Under the pieces are notes generated by a model. It did not search any database. It saw nothing but the letters and a program-made list of their open reading frames with translations, and was not told the origin of the DNA. Source: Bradyrhizobium australiense (lineage in GTDB: Bacteria > Pseudomonadota > Alphaproteobacteria > Rhizobiales > Xanthobacteraceae). From it: a DNA stretch of 64,000 nucleotides. The stretch is from contig NZ_JAAVLX010000004.1 of assembly GCF_013114825.1 (NCBI RefSeq), positions 124,001-188,000 of the forward strand. Reading direction: 5' to 3'. Below are positions 56,634 to 64,000 of this stretch, piece after piece (the first letter of the stretch is position 1; every line of letters starts with the position of its first letter). The translations under genes and the position numbers were made by a program.

Positions 56634-58130
56634 CTACCGCCGAAAACTCTTGATTTCGGAAACGCTGCCGTCACGATAGGTCAATTCCACGGAAACCGAT
56701 CTGGTCGCCGGCGCGAGCTTCAGATACGGCTGCGCGTCGTGCGGTATGACGCTGGGATCGCGAGGGTCGCAAGGCGGCATTTTCAGCACCTTGTCGGGCA
56801 CCCCGCTGTCGATTCCGACTCGCACTTCGCGGATCGCGCAGCGGTACGACATCAGGTGCGTATAATAGACCAGAAGCCCGTTATACTCGCGGAACGACAA
56901 CCAGCTCGTCGCCGTCATGTCGAGGATCTTGCGCTGGTCGCGGATCAGGGCTGCTTCCGGATCGAACCTGATCGGGAACGGCCCCTGCAACTCGCCATTG
57001 GTGTCGACATAGCGCACCTGGATGACGGCCGCCGGTGCATCGGCCGGCAGTTCGATCGACGGGTTGGGCATCCGCTTTCGGGTCCGCGGATCGAGCGTAT
57101 CCATGAAGCCGGTCTCGCGGAAATCGCCGCTGTCCCCGATCCGCCAGGAAATGCCGAGGGTCGGGTCGGCGATCGAGAACACCACCGTCCAGCCGCCATT
57201 GTGGCGCGAGAACATCGCGATCGGCGCGTTGACGGAATCGTTCTGCGGCTGCAGGCGCTGCAGCGGCGGCAAGGCCGCAAGCTTTTGCAGCGGCTCGGCG
57301 GGCTTCGCCGCCTCGGGCTGTGCCTTCGTCAAACCATTCAGAAAAACGTCGTCGACCATCTGGTCGAAGTAAACCGGGATCTGCTTGTGACGAACGGTTT
57401 CCGCGAGTTCGCTGACCAGGCGCCGTGTCCGCTGCGCGACCTGGACGAGATTCGCGCCCGGCTGCGTCAGCTCCTTGGCGAAGGTTCGCGTGAACACCGA
57501 ATTGGGATTGGCGTCGTCATTGGAGAGCCGGTCGAGCGCGGTCTGCCGCGGCCCGGCCGAGAAGATCGAGAACACGCCTTCCGGCAGTTGCGTCATCGGC
57601 GCGAGACCGCCGCCGCCGGCAACCGCACGCGTACCGGCGCGCTCGAACGGATTGTTGCGGCAGGCGTCGAACACCAGGATGGCGGTGCGCACCTTTCGGT
57701 TCTGCATCCGCTCGATGATGCGGTCGGCCAGGATCGAGGCGTCGCGCACCAGCTCTTCCTGCCCTTCGGTCGCCGCCGGCACGTCGGTCGGCAGCAGGAA
57801 ATTCTGACCCGCGATTTCAAAACCGTGGCCGGCATAGAAGAAGAACGCGGTGTCGCCGGCGTCAACCGCCTTGTCGAAGGCGAGCAACGTCTGACTGAAC
57901 GCCTGCCGGTTCTGGTTTTCCGCCACCATCACCGTGAAGCCGAGCTGCTTGAGCGTATCGCCCATGGTGCGGGCGTCGTTGACCGCCTTCTGCAGCTTGG
58001 GCACGTTCCGGTAGTCGTTGTTGCCGACCACGAGCGCAACGCGCTTTTCCGCCTGGGCGGGCGCGGCGAATGTGATGCAGGCCGCCACAACGGCCGTCGC
58101 GGCCAGGATTCTTGAAAGCCAGGAGGTCAT
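56634..58130 (-). CDS. Secreted caspase-domain (peptidase C14) protein
   Basis: 498 residues. Sec signal MTSWLSRILAATAVVAACITFAAPAQA. Caspase-like domain (about 29-260): KRVALVVGNNDYRNVPKLQKAVNDA, LGFTV, the catalytic His102 in FFFYAGHGFEIAGQNFLLPTD and Cys157 in AILVFDACRNNPF. The dyad is intact, so an Arg/Lys-directed orthocaspase-type protease is expected. The C-terminal half (about 290-498) is a beta-rich region (WTVVFSIADPTLGISWRIGDSGDFRETGFMDTLDPRTRKRMPNPSIELP) with no family I can name, perhaps a regulatory or binding domain. Periplasmic location is inferred. The start at 58130 has GGGGAATTCG upstream. Confidence 0.88.
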   Translation of the reverse strand: MTSWLSRILAATAVVAACITFAAPAQAEKRVALVVGNNDYRNVPKLQKAVNDARTMGDTLKQLGFTVMVAENQNRQAFSQTLLAFDKAVDAGDTAFFFYAGHGFEIAGQNFLLPTDVPAATEGQEELVRDASILADRIIERMQNRKVRTAILVFDACRNNPFERAGTRAVAGGGGLAPMTQLPEGVFSIFSAGPRQTALDRLSNDDANPNSVFTRTFAKELTQPGANLVQVAQRTRRLVSELAETVRHKQIPVYFDQMVDDVFLNGLTKAQPEAAKPAEPLQKLAALPPLQRLQPQNDSVNAPIAMFSRHNGGWTVVFSIADPTLGISWRIGDSGDFRETGFMDTLDPRTRKRMPNPSIELPADAPAAVIQVRYVDTNGELQGPFPIRFDPEAALIRDQRKILDMTATSWLSFREYNGLLVYYTHLMSYRCAIREVRVGIDSGVPDKVLKMPPCDPRDPSVIPHDAQPYLKLAPATRSVSVELTYRDGSVSEIKSFRR

Positions 58131-58514
58131 CGAATTCCCCACACGCACGAATGGTCCTGTTGGAACGTGCAAACCGCTTCATGCCATAGTCGGCATGCCA
58201 TTGCCCACGGTTCAAACGGTTCGATTGATTGCGAATCCCGCGGTCCGGTTTGACGGCCAAGTGACGGTTTTTGCCGTTATTTGTGCGAAAACATTAAGCT
58301 TTTTGGGCTTCAATGCAGGTTCCTAGATTGACTTTGGCCATTTCGACCCTATGTTCGCGCTCAACGCGGCCTTGGATCGAAACGCGATTCCCTAGGTTAG
58401 CCGCTCGTCTGCGTAAGTCAGAGCCCCCAGCTTTTCAAAAGCGCGCCGTTTCGGGGCAAAACGCGACAGCCTTTTTACCCTCGATTCCGAACGGCGGTGT
58501 CGACTAGAGGCTCA
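58131..58514. other. Intergenic region between the caspase and rhlE genes
   Basis: About 380 bp between divergent genes. The part near rhlE is AT-richer and contains AAGCTTTTTGGGCTT (about 58294-58308), a small hairpin. The distance suggests a long 5' UTR for the RNA helicase, as is frequent for cold-regulated helicase genes, but no start site can be assigned. No coding potential of note. Confidence 0.35.
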
Positions 58515-60011
58515 ATGTCTTTTTCCCATCTCGGTCTTTCCGACAAGGTTCTCGCCGCAGTTGCGGCCACCGGCTACACCACCCCTACACCCATCCAGGA
58601 ACAGGCAATTCCGCACGTTTTGGCCCGCCGCGACGTTCTCGGCATCGCCCAGACCGGCACCGGCAAAACCGCTGCCTTCGTCCTGCCCATGCTCACGCTA
58701 CTGGAAAAGGGCCGTGCCCGGGCTCGAATGCCCCGCACCCTGATCCTCGAACCGACCCGCGAACTCGCCGCGCAGGTCAAAGAGAATTTCGACAAATACG
58801 GCGCGGGCCAGAAACTCAACGTCGCACTCCTGATCGGCGGCGTCTCCTTTGGCGACCAGGACTCCAAGCTGACCCGCGGCGTCGACGTCTTGATCGCAAC
58901 CCCTGGTCGCCTGCTCGACCACACCGAACGCGGCGGCCTTCTGCTCACCGGCGTCGAACTCCTCGTCATCGACGAAGCCGACCGCATGCTGGATATGGGT
59001 TTCATCCCCGACATCGAACGCATCTGCAAGCTGGTGCCGTTCACGCGCCAGACGCTGTTCTTCACCGCGACGATGCCGCCGGAAATCAGCCGGATCAGCG
59101 AAGCCTTTCTGCACAACCCCGAAAGAATCGAAGTCTCGAAGCCGGCGACCACGGCGACGGGCGTGTCTCAATTCCAGGTCCGCGGCGGCCGCGAGCCGCA
59201 CGAGAAGCGCGAAATCCTTCGCCGCCTGTTGCGCGACGCCAAGGACCTCAACAACGCGCTTATCTTCTGCAATCGCAAGCGCGAAGTCGCCGTTGTTTAC
59301 AAGTCGCTGCAGAAGCACGGCTTCAGCGTTGGCGCCCTGCATGGCGACATGGATCAATCGGCCCGCACCGCGGCGCTGGATCAATTCCGCAAGGGTGAAA
59401 TCCCGTTGCTGGTTGCCTCCGATGTCGCCGCCCGCGGCCTCGATATTCCCGCCGTCACCCACGTCTTCAATTTCGACGTGCCGCATCATGCCGACGATTA
59501 CGTGCATCGTATCGGCCGAACGGGGCGCGCCGGACGCGCCGGCACCGCGATCTCGATCGTCAGCCCGCTAGACAACAAGTCGATCGCTGCGATCGAACGG
59601 CTGATCGGACAAACCATTCCCGCCGCCGAAGGCGATTACGCCGTTCACACGGATCCGTCCGGCGACACCGATCAGCCGCGCGAACATCGCTCGCGCGAGG
59701 GCGCCCGGGAAGGCTCGCGCGGCAGCCGCAAGCCGCGGCGCGAACGCGAGCCGCGACACGCCAAAGCCATTGATACGCGTAGCGACAAGAGCGCTGATCG
59801 CGAACCGCGGCATGCCAAGGGCACGGGCCGCAGCGCCAGGCCGCAGCCGGAGGCAGCGGCCTTCGCGCCGCCCGCGCCCGCTCAGCCTTCACGCGTGCCC
59901 TCGATCGGGCGACCCGAGCCGCGGCGCGCCCACCGCGAGGTCGAATCGGAGCCCGCCGATCACTCGCACCTTCCTGCATTCCTGTTGCGGCCCGTTCGCG
60001 CCCGCGTCTGA
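58515..60011 (+). CDS. rhlE: DEAD-box RNA helicase, RhlE-like
   Basis: 498 residues. Q motif FSHLGLSDKVLAAVAATGYTTPTPIQEQAI; motif I AQTGTGKTAAF; Ia PTRELAAQ; Ib TPGRLLD; II VIDEADRML; III FFTATMP (TAT for SAT); IV ALIFCNRKREV; V ARGLDIPAVTHV; VI YVHRIGRTGRAG. The C-terminal tail (about 385-498) is very rich in Arg, Glu, Pro and Lys (REHRSREGAREGSRGSRKPRRERE), a disordered RNA-binding tail. It remodels RNA in ribosome assembly or mRNA decay. ATG 58515 follows AGAGGCTCA; a GTG six codons upstream is possible. Confidence 0.93.
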   Translation: MSFSHLGLSDKVLAAVAATGYTTPTPIQEQAIPHVLARRDVLGIAQTGTGKTAAFVLPMLTLLEKGRARARMPRTLILEPTRELAAQVKENFDKYGAGQKLNVALLIGGVSFGDQDSKLTRGVDVLIATPGRLLDHTERGGLLLTGVELLVIDEADRMLDMGFIPDIERICKLVPFTRQTLFFTATMPPEISRISEAFLHNPERIEVSKPATTATGVSQFQVRGGREPHEKREILRRLLRDAKDLNNALIFCNRKREVAVVYKSLQKHGFSVGALHGDMDQSARTAALDQFRKGEIPLLVASDVAARGLDIPAVTHVFNFDVPHHADDYVHRIGRTGRAGRAGTAISIVSPLDNKSIAAIERLIGQTIPAAEGDYAVHTDPSGDTDQPREHRSREGAREGSRGSRKPRREREPRHAKAIDTRSDKSADREPRHAKGTGRSARPQPEAAAFAPPAPAQPSRVPSIGRPEPRRAHREVESEPADHSHLPAFLLRPVRARV

Positions 60012-60136
60012 TAAGCGTCGATCCCGACGGCCGGAAGCATTTACCGGCCGTTCATCCTCCTCCGTTAACTTGCGGCGATAATTTAATCATTGCTGCAAGG
60101 CAACGAGCGGCGCTGCTCGATATTGGGGACGGATCA

Positions 60137-61204
60137 GTGGTCAAGCTGCTGGACGAACACGAACGCACGATAGCGTTTGCCGAGGTAGCGTTGGGCCAGA
60201 TCAGATCCCTCCGGCAGACCGCCGTCCCGCGCAACTATGAAATCTGGTACGTCTACGCGACCGGATACAATGCCGCACTCAACAAGATCATCAACGAGAC
60301 ACTGGCACGCAACGGCAAGCTCAGCGAGTCCGATCTCGAACAGATCTACGAAACCTATCTCTCCCACATCAAGACCTCCGATCGTATCGACAAGGTCGGC
60401 GCGCGCGTGATCGGCGAAATCGACGACGTAATGGCCCTTATCACCGAGGGACTTGGCATGTCGGAGAACTACGAATCCGAGCTGAGCGGCGCCAACGAGA
60501 AGCTCAGGAATGCCAAGAGTCGCGATGAGATCAAGGCGATTGTCGACGGGCTGGTGAAATCGACGCGCGAGATGCGCGAGACCAACAAGGCATTGGAGAA
60601 CCGCCTGGCGCTATCCAAGACCGAGATCAGCAATCTGCAGCACAGCCTCGAGGCGATCCGCGCCGAGAGCCTGACCGATCCGCTGACCGGACTGGGTAAT
60701 CGCAAATATTTCGACCGCTCGATCGAGATGGCGGTGGAAGCGGCGCAAGCGAGCGGCGAACCGCTGTCGCTGATGATGTTCGACATCGACCATTTCAAGT
60801 CGTTCAACGATTCCTACGGCCATCTCACCGGCGATCAGGTGCTGCGGCTGGTGGCGATCTCGCTGAAGCAGACTATCAAGGGCCAGGACATCACCGCCCG
60901 CTACGGCGGCGAGGAATTCGCGGTGGTGCTGCCCAACACCGCGCTGCGCCAGGCGCTGATGGTCGCCGACCACATCCGCCGCGCCGTCATGGCCAAGGAA
61001 TTGAAGAAGAAATCGACCGGCGAAATTCTCGGACGCGTCACCATATCCGTCGGCGTTTCCATGCTAAAACCGGACGATGACACGGATTCATTGATCGAGC
61101 GCGCCGACGCTTGCCTCTACGCGGCCAAGCGCAACGGCCGCAACCGCGTGGTCTGCGAAGCCGACCCCGAATACGCCGACGAGACCCGCAGTCAAGTCGC
61201 CTGA
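60137..61204 (+). CDS. Diguanylate cyclase (GGDEF domain)
   Basis: 355 residues. The N-terminal half (1-150) is helical without transmembrane segment and resembles the N-terminal region of the DgcB-like soluble cyclases; a coiled coil (about 110-176) leads into the GGDEF domain (177-345). Substrate and metal residues: SLTDPLTGLGNRKYFDR, FDIDHFKSFNDSYGHLTGDQVL, active site RYGGEEF (257-261). The inhibitory I-site RxxD five residues before it reads KGQD (248-251), so product inhibition may be weak. It makes c-di-GMP in the cytoplasm. GTG start at 60137 with GGGGACGGA upstream. Confidence 0.92.
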   Translation: MVKLLDEHERTIAFAEVALGQIRSLRQTAVPRNYEIWYVYATGYNAALNKIINETLARNGKLSESDLEQIYETYLSHIKTSDRIDKVGARVIGEIDDVMALITEGLGMSENYESELSGANEKLRNAKSRDEIKAIVDGLVKSTREMRETNKALENRLALSKTEISNLQHSLEAIRAESLTDPLTGLGNRKYFDRSIEMAVEAAQASGEPLSLMMFDIDHFKSFNDSYGHLTGDQVLRLVAISLKQTIKGQDITARYGGEEFAVVLPNTALRQALMVADHIRRAVMAKELKKKSTGEILGRVTISVGVSMLKPDDDTDSLIERADACLYAAKRNGRNRVVCEADPEYADETRSQVA

Positions 61205-61224
61205 TCTAGACTCGAATCGCAAGG

Positions 61225-61674
61225 CTATCTGCGCGGCGCCTTTCGCGCCTTGGTCGCGCCCTTCCTTGTCGCCGGCTTGCGACCCTTAGCCGGCACGGTT
61301 GCAGTCGCCCCGGTAACCTTCCGCTTCGCCGCCTTGCGCGCCTTGGGCCGCTTACGAAGCGCCGCGCGTTGGGCCGCGGCCAGCGCCGCCCTCGCCCAGT
61401 CAGCCAGTTCCTCGGAATCATCGAACAGGCGCGCCGGCAACTGCCAGTACGAGTTCACGGTCACCGTCTTCGCCCGAGTTTGATACTGAAACGGCTGCGA
61501 GCCCTCTGCCTCGAATTGCGGGATGGTCTGGTCATCAGCCCGGAAATACAGCCCGGCCCGCAGCGCCAGCGCGAAGTTGGTGCCGTCAGCGGAAATGCCA
61601 AAACCGGAAAACATCCGGCGGATGGTGACCGGGCCGAAATCGGCGAACAGGTCGATCAAGAAATCGCGGTCCAT
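61225..61674 (-). CDS. TfoX N-terminal domain protein with histone-H1-like tail
   Basis: 149 residues. Residues 1-95 are a TfoX N-domain (MDRDFLIDLFADFGPVTIRRMFSGFGISADGTNFALAL, then LYFRADDQTIPQFEAEGSQPFQYQTRAKTVTVNSYWQLPARLFDD). Residues 100-149 are almost only Lys, Arg, Ala, Thr, Pro, similar to histone H1 tails (KRPKARKAAKRK, then PAKGRKPATRK). TfoX-like proteins are linked to competence control in gammaproteobacteria; here the role is unknown and DNA binding through the tail is inferred. Start at 61674 matches the family; the frame extends 48 codons upstream without support. Confidence 0.85.
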   Translation of the reverse strand: MDRDFLIDLFADFGPVTIRRMFSGFGISADGTNFALALRAGLYFRADDQTIPQFEAEGSQPFQYQTRAKTVTVNSYWQLPARLFDDSEELADWARAALAAAQRAALRKRPKARKAAKRKVTGATATVPAKGRKPATRKGATKARKAPRR

Positions 61675-61786
61675 CTGCAGTCCAACAATCGCGGTCAGGT
61701 CAGCCGTGGTTATTGATAGCGCACAACCAATTGGAACGGAATATTCGGAAATCCATTGAAACGGAATGAACCGCTCGGGAGGTGCC

Positions 61787-62734
61787 GTGAAAGCCCCAGT
61801 GTCAGCGCCAAGAGACATTCTGGCCGAGGCGATCCAGGGACGTCGCGCCGTCCTGTTCGTCGGGGCCGGTGTTTCGATGTCTGTCGGGCTGCCATCATGG
61901 CAAACGCTGATCGATCATTTGCTCGATGAGCTCGAGCTCGATCGCGATGTCGTCGAGGGGATGAACGAAGGCTATCAGATGCTCGCGGAATTCTATCGGC
62001 TGAAGCAGGGCAGCATCGGTCCGCTACGTAGCTGGCTGGACCGAAACTGGAAGGTCGCATGCGATCGGGTCTCGACATCGCAACTTCACAAGCTGATCGT
62101 GGACCTCGACTTCCCGACGATCTACACCACCAATTACGATCGCAACCTAGAAACTGCGTTCGAGGCTCACAAAAAGCCCTATGCGAAAATAACCAATGCA
62201 AAGGAAATCGCGGACGCTCCCGAGGGCGTGACGCAGATCATCAAGTATCACGGTGACTTCGACGATGACAGTTCGCTGGTGCTGACCGAGACCGACTTCT
62301 TCAATCGGCTGTCGTTCGATTCACCGCTCGATATCAAATTCCGCGCCGACGCGCTTGGGCGGCCGATCCTGTTCATTGGCTACAGTATGTCCGATCCAAA
62401 CATCCGCCTGCTGTTGCACCGCATCTGGGAGATCTGGGAAAGGTCGGGCCGCAAGGAGGATCGCCCGCGCTCGTTCGTGTTCATGCCCTCGCCCAATCCG
62501 GTGCAGGAAGCCCTGCTCGCGCGATGGGGGATTACGGTGCTTACGCCGGAAAGCGGCACGTCCATGGACGATGCCCTCGTCGCGCTGCTCTCCGACCTTC
62601 AGTCGAGAATATGCAAGCTTACGGAGCCCAGGAAAGGGAAGAATAGCGACGCAGAGCCGGAAAAGCCCGCGGTCAACCCTTCGCCGGCGTCAGTTGAACC
62701 GACTCGCCGCAGCCGCAGGCGGAAATCTGGTTAG
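61787..62734 (+). CDS. SIR2-like domain protein
   Basis: 315 residues. SIR2_2-type Rossmann domain: AVLFVGAGVSMSVGLPSW (GAGxS, residues 26-30), FPTIYTTNYDRNLETAF (TTNYD, 114-118), the catalytic-type His155 in IIKYHGDFDDDSSLVLTETDF, and PILFIGYSMSDPNIRLLL (198-205). The C-terminal about 50 residues are a basic, disordered tail (ending RRSRRRKSG). Sir2-like proteins of this kind are NAD-binding; many act as NADases in phage defence, though normally with a partner domain absent here. GTG 61787 is chosen because GGGAGG lies just before it; ATG 61766 is an alternative. It overlaps the end of sufA convergently by 62 bp. Confidence 0.85.
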   Translation: MKAPVSAPRDILAEAIQGRRAVLFVGAGVSMSVGLPSWQTLIDHLLDELELDRDVVEGMNEGYQMLAEFYRLKQGSIGPLRSWLDRNWKVACDRVSTSQLHKLIVDLDFPTIYTTNYDRNLETAFEAHKKPYAKITNAKEIADAPEGVTQIIKYHGDFDDDSSLVLTETDFFNRLSFDSPLDIKFRADALGRPILFIGYSMSDPNIRLLLHRIWEIWERSGRKEDRPRSFVFMPSPNPVQEALLARWGITVLTPESGTSMDDALVALLSDLQSRICKLTEPRKGKNSDAEPEKPAVNPSPASVEPTRRSRRRKSG

Positions 62735-63059
62735 GGTTGTTGAAGATGAACTGGGCCTGGAGCTTGTCGGCCTTGTAGTCCATTTCGGTGCCGAGCAGGA
62801 ACAGGACCGCCTTGGGATCGACCAGGATCTTGACGCCCCGGTCCTCGACCACTTCGTCGGTCGGGCGGATCTCATGGGCGTATTCCACCGTATAGGATTG
62901 CCCGGCGCAGCCGCCATTTTTGATGCCGACGCGCAGGCCGACGATTTCGGAATCGGCGCGTTTGGTCAGCTCCGTGATCCGCGCGGCGGCGGCCTCGGTC
63001 AGCTTCATCACCTGCGGGCGCGGCCGCGGCTTCTGCTTGGATTGGACGGTGGTATCCAT
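62673..63059 (-). CDS. sufA: Iron-sulfur cluster assembly A-type protein (SufA/HesB family)
   Basis: 128 residues. The HesB signature is complete: KLTEAAAARITELTKRA, VGIKNGGCAGQSYTVEYA and NPNQISACGCGESVQL with the three Cys (one in GGCAG, two in CGCG) that bind a [2Fe-2S]/[4Fe-4S] cluster for transfer. An N-terminal about 25-residue basic extension (TTVQSKQKPRPRPQVM) precedes the core. It is the last gene of the suf row here (sufT, VOC protein, sufA), all minus strand. The 3' end runs 62 bp into the SIR2-like gene on the opposite strand. Confidence 0.92.
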   Translation of the reverse strand: MDTTVQSKQKPRPRPQVMKLTEAAAARITELTKRADSEIVGLRVGIKNGGCAGQSYTVEYAHEIRPTDEVVEDRGVKILVDPKAVLFLLGTEMDYKADKLQAQFIFNNPNQISACGCGESVQLTPAKG

Positions 63060-63188
63060 TGCAGTCGATCTCCGGCGTCGCACGGCGGCGACGAGCTATC
63101 ATGCCATTAAAATAACAACGAAATTCCCACTGTGAAGGTCTCTCGTCATGAACTCGATCAGAACCCCTCGAAACGCTCCGCACGCCCG

Positions 63189-63602
63189 CTAGTAAATCTT
63201 CCAAATTCCCGGCGTCGCCAGTTCCAGCAAATGGTTGTCCGGGTCGCGGAAGTAGATGCTCTTCCCGCCGCGCGGCCAATCCGTCCTGCCTTCGATCGCG
63301 ACATTGTGCTTGCCGAGTGCCTCTTCCCACCCCGGCAGTTCGGGCGCCGGGATGGCAAAGGCCATATGGACGGGGCCGCTGCCGTCATGCGGCGGAATGG
63401 TGCCCCCGGGGAGTTGGATCGTCTCGGGTGCCGAGCCGCGGCGAAACAGCAGCAGCACGCTTCTTCCACTCACGTCGAAAGCAACGAACCGCGAATCCGC
63501 CGTCAGCGCTTCCAGACCCAAAACCTCCTCGTAGAACGTGCGGGCGCGGTCGAGGTCATCGACGTACAGCGCAGTTTCGATGACGCCGGACAGTTTCGGC
63601 AA
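63189..63602 (-). CDS. VOC-family protein (glyoxalase/fosfomycin-resistance-like)
   Basis: 137 residues, two beta-alpha-beta modules: MPKLSGVIETALYVDDLDRARTFYEEVLGLEAL and GPVHMAFAIPAPELPGWEEALGKHNVAIEG, ending WPRGGKSIYFRDPDNHLLELATPGIWKIY. Candidate metal ligands are His of VHMAF, and Glu of LLELA; the N-terminal ligand position reads Glu in VIETALYVDD. It could be a dioxygenase, lyase or a thiol transferase. It sits between sufT (10 bp upstream) and sufA, so it is part of the suf transcript, an arrangement I find common in Bradyrhizobium but functionally unexplained. Confidence 0.88.
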   Translation of the reverse strand: MPKLSGVIETALYVDDLDRARTFYEEVLGLEALTADSRFVAFDVSGRSVLLLFRRGSAPETIQLPGGTIPPHDGSGPVHMAFAIPAPELPGWEEALGKHNVAIEGRTDWPRGGKSIYFRDPDNHLLELATPGIWKIY

Positions 63603-63611
63603 CGGATTCCT

Positions 63612-63983
63612 TCACCACATGTTGAGGACGAGGCGCGCCTCGTCGGACATACGATCCGGCGTCCAGGCCGGATCCCACACCAGGTTCACATTGACGACGC
63701 CGACGCCGGGAACGCTGGCGATCGCGTTCTCGACCATGGTCGGCAGTTCGCCGGCCGCCGGACAGTTCGGCGTGGTCAGCGTCATTGTCACGTCGACGGC
63801 ACGGTCGTCCTTGAGATCGACCTTGTAGATCAGGCCAAGCTCATAGATATCGGCCGGAATCTCCGGGTCGAACACCGTCTTCAGCGCGGCGACGATTTCG
63901 GTCCCCAGCCGCTCGGTCTCGTCCGGCGGCAGCGCCGAGTTGGTTTGCATATTGGCTGACTTGACTTCGGCCGTGTCACTCAT
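63612..63983 (-). CDS. sufT: SUF-system Fe-S assembly protein SufT (DUF59 / MIP18 family)
   Basis: 123 residues. DUF59 core: IVAALKTVFDPEIPADIYELGLIYKVDLKDDRAVDVTMTLTTPNCPAAGELPTMVENAIASVPGVGVVNVNLVWDPAW carries the family's DPE-x-P-x-(N/D)-I-x-x-L-G-L-I-Y block and the conserved Cys in TTPNCPA. It supports maturation of Fe-S proteins. The ATG at 63983 is close to the window end; upstream genes (sufS, sufD etc.) would lie beyond. It leads VOC and sufA in this operon. Confidence 0.92.
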   Translation of the reverse strand: MSDTAEVKSANMQTNSALPPDETERLGTEIVAALKTVFDPEIPADIYELGLIYKVDLKDDRAVDVTMTLTTPNCPAAGELPTMVENAIASVPGVGVVNVNLVWDPAWTPDRMSDEARLVLNMW

Positions 63984-64000
63984 GCGAACAAATCCCGCGC

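Noticed and set aside
56739..58115. A 458-codon open frame antisense to the caspase gene
   Set aside because: Shadow frame with low-complexity Arg/His/Asp-rich translation.
1..64000. CRISPR arrays, transposases, integrases, prophage genes
   Set aside because: None seen: direct repeats in the window are single pairs without spacer arrays, and no product resembles a mobile-element enzyme.

Overview
The window looks like a chromosomal segment of a Bradyrhizobium-type alphaproteobacterium (Nitrobacteraceae). Reasons: high GC; three small outer-membrane beta-barrel proteins with the shared mature start AADLAARPYTKAP or close variants; a class I PHA synthase; PrsW, HdeD and PilZ proteins; a general-stress (EcfG-type) promoter; and several families of intergenic palindromes that I recognise from this genus. 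I see no transposase, integrase, phage gene or CRISPR array.

Layout. 1-3.4 kb: 3' end of a glyoxalase gene, a 26-residue peptide behind an EcfG-type promoter, a GST, a porin-like mini-protein, a PilZ protein, tRNA-Glu(TTC) and two tiny membrane peptides. 3.4-9.1 kb: an M20 amidohydrolase with an MFS exporter, a PrsW protease, HdeD, and aroG behind an aromatic-residue leader peptide and attenuator. 9.2-13.8 kb: small exported proteins, a frameshifted XRE regulator divergent from an SDR gene, and an MFS transporter. 13.7-18.6 kb: the translation-factor module epmB-epmA / efp and an M23 peptidase. 18.6-29.4 kb is accessory in character: a methyltransferase divergent from an HTH-hydrolase fusion, a hydrolase-cyclase fusion, two decayed genes, a cupin protein, MarR/AhpD-like and LysR/azoR divergons with clear inverted repeats, a lytic transglycosylase and an SDR.

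29.4-40.3 kb is core metabolism: recJ, a soluble chemoreceptor, a HAD dehalogenase, then glpX, hom and an AlaC-like aminotransferase on the minus strand, a lipoprotein, and phaC with a MAPEG protein on the plus strand. 40.3-42.3 kb carries a tartrate-type pyruvate kinase next to the 3' remnant of its usual partner ttuD, bracketed by two copies of a MAPEG 3' end, which indicates rearrangement. 42.3-55 kb: a double-barrel outer-membrane protein, a methyltransferase, paiB-argC, an MBL hydrolase, DedA, a lipoprotein, parE and two further beta-barrel genes that end in the same hairpin. 55-64 kb: a FAD monooxygenase, a stack of palindromic repeats, a secreted caspase-fold protein, rhlE, a diguanylate cyclase, a TfoX protein, a SIR2-like protein and the end of a suf operon (sufT, VOC, sufA).

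The most interesting signal is upstream of aroG. A sigma70-like promoter places the transcript start at or next to the AUG of a 26-codon leader carrying Phe-Trp-Tyr-Phe-Ser-Tyr. It is followed by mutually exclusive 1:2, 2:3 and 3:4 pairings, the last ending in a U-tract. This predicts ribosome-mediated attenuation of DAHP synthase from a leaderless leader peptide. All functions are inferred from sequence recognition; no database search was run.
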